This document shows, piece after piece, positions 39,447 to 40,062 of a stretch of 40,062 nt of DNA. The DNA comes from Elusimicrobiales bacterium (GTDB lineage Bacteria > Elusimicrobiota > Elusimicrobia > Elusimicrobiales > UBA9959). The notes below the pieces were generated by a model. That model did not search any database, was not told the DNA's origin, and was given only the letters and a program-made list of their open reading frames with translations. Within the stretch, counting starts at the first letter, position 1. The number at the start of each line of letters is the position of its first letter. The stretch covers positions 1-40,062 of the forward strand of contig JAMPXK010000019.1 in NCBI GenBank assembly GCA_023701245.1, in the 5' to 3' direction. The position numbers were made by a program, and so were the translations under genes.

Positions 39447-40062
39447 AGAGGTTCCTTAGTCCCCGCGGCGGCAGGCTCTCCGCTGCCGCAGGGCTCGTCT
39501 TTTTTCTTTTCTTTTATCAGCACCGAAGCCAACACCGACACCGCCAGTATCCCGAGCACTATCCCCAGCGAAACCCCCGTATGGATCTTGTAAACTCCCA
39601 TCAGCAGCATTTTTACGCCGACGTAACAGAGGATCACCGAGAGCCCGGTTTTAAGATACCGGAACATCCCCATGACTCCGGCCAGCAGGAAGTAAAGCGC
39701 CCGCAGGCCCAGTATGGCGAAGACGTTGGAGGTGTAAACTATGAAGGTGTTGGTGGTAATGGACAGCACGGCGGGGATGGAATCCACCGCGAAGACCAGG
39801 TCCGAAGCCTCTACCACGATGAGCGCGGCAAAAAGCGGCGTGGCGCGCCAGACGCCCCCGATCCTCACGAAGAAGTCCTGGCCGTGGCTCTCTCTGGTGA
39901 AGGGGAGGAACTTCCTGAAAAAAAGAAGCAGGGGGTTATGCCCGGGGTCCACCTTCTGGTCCCCGTCCAGCCCCATCTTGACGCCGGTATAGATCAGGAA
40001 AGCGCCGAACACGTAGATGATCCAGTGGAACGCGTTGATGAGCTGCACCCCCGCCAGGATCA
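39443..40062 (-). CDS. terC: TerC-family membrane protein (5' partial)
   Basis: The frame stays open to the window edge (reading ILAGVQLINAFHWIIY at the edge), so the N-terminus is missing. The visible 206 residues have the TerC/Alx core: FHWIIYVFGAFLIYTGVKM, then RATPLFAALIVVEASDLVFA and VDSIPAVLSITTNTFIVYTS. Acidic residues in VVEASDLVFAVD are conserved in the metal-binding membrane core. Alx and related proteins export Mn2+. The last 25 residues are a charged tail (KEKKKDEPCGSGEP). The stop overlaps the small peptide's start. Confidence 0.92.
   Translation of the reverse strand, partial: ILAGVQLINAFHWIIYVFGAFLIYTGVKMGLDGDQKVDPGHNPLLLFFRKFLPFTRESHGQDFFVRIGGVWRATPLFAALIVVEASDLVFAVDSIPAVLSITTNTFIVYTSNVFAILGLRALYFLLAGVMGMFRYLKTGLSVILCYVGVKMLLMGVYKIHTGVSLGIVLGILAVSVLASVLIKEKKKDEPCGSGEPAAAGTKEPL

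Noticed and set aside
31038-40062. A tellurite-resistance (ter) operon
   Set aside because: TerB-like and TerC genes are over 3.6 kb apart on opposite strands and TerA, TerD and TerZ are absent; TerC relatives are often metal exporters.

Overview
The window is GC-rich bacterial chromosome, roughly two thirds G+C by eye. Genes are tightly packed and often overlap by ATGA or TGATG junctions. No tRNA, rRNA, CRISPR array, transposase or phage gene is visible. A PorV-like outer-membrane protein next to a protein ending in a FlgD/T9SS-like C-terminal domain, pilin-like tails, a complete MoxR/Bat aerotolerance operon and several very large envelope proteins suggest a Gram-negative, diderm bacterium. 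Elusimicrobiota or a related lineage is my best guess. That is an inference from gene content, not from a marker gene.

Layout. 1-1392: end of a secreted protein and a PorV/PorQ-family barrel. 1458-3412: spermidine genes speD-speE followed by a DksA/TraR zinc-finger protein with a histone-H1-like tail. 3478-5906: divergent RDD membrane protein, a class II glutamine amidotransferase and a HEAT-repeat protein. 6023-14192: seven-gene MoxR/DUF58/Bat operon. 14205-17447: sugar-phosphate genes rpiB and tal, a small carbohydrate-binding-like protein behind a long structured leader RNA, and a pyruvate kinase lacking its C-terminal domain. 17468-19258: ABC-F ATPase. 19370-29846: an overlapping three-gene cassette made of a 2629-residue secreted repeat/lectin protein, a TPR-secretin lipoprotein and an HtrA-type protease, followed by a separately promoted papain-like protease (29999-30952). 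31038-40062: an ion-transport and stress region with a Ca2+-type P-ATPase, PsiE, a histidine kinase, a TerB-like protein, a CNNM/CorC-type transporter, a putative glycoside hydrolase, a beta-carbonic anhydrase, a 26-residue membrane peptide and TerC.

The strongest candidate for an undescribed system is the 19370-29846 cassette. Its giant protein carries 17 tandem units with an almost invariant 177-bp period, long-range segment duplications, a coiled coil and a six-fold Cys-rich lectin-like tail. It is translationally coupled to a secretin-domain lipoprotein and a protease, which suggests a dedicated export or processing route. Second-tier observations are the structured leader at about 15817-15993 with a c-di-GMP-riboswitch-like segment, and the 26-residue membrane peptide between terC and the carbonic anhydrase. 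No stretch over 300 bases lacks a gene. The longest intergenic region is 15734-15993, which is filled by a promoter, dyads and the structured leader.
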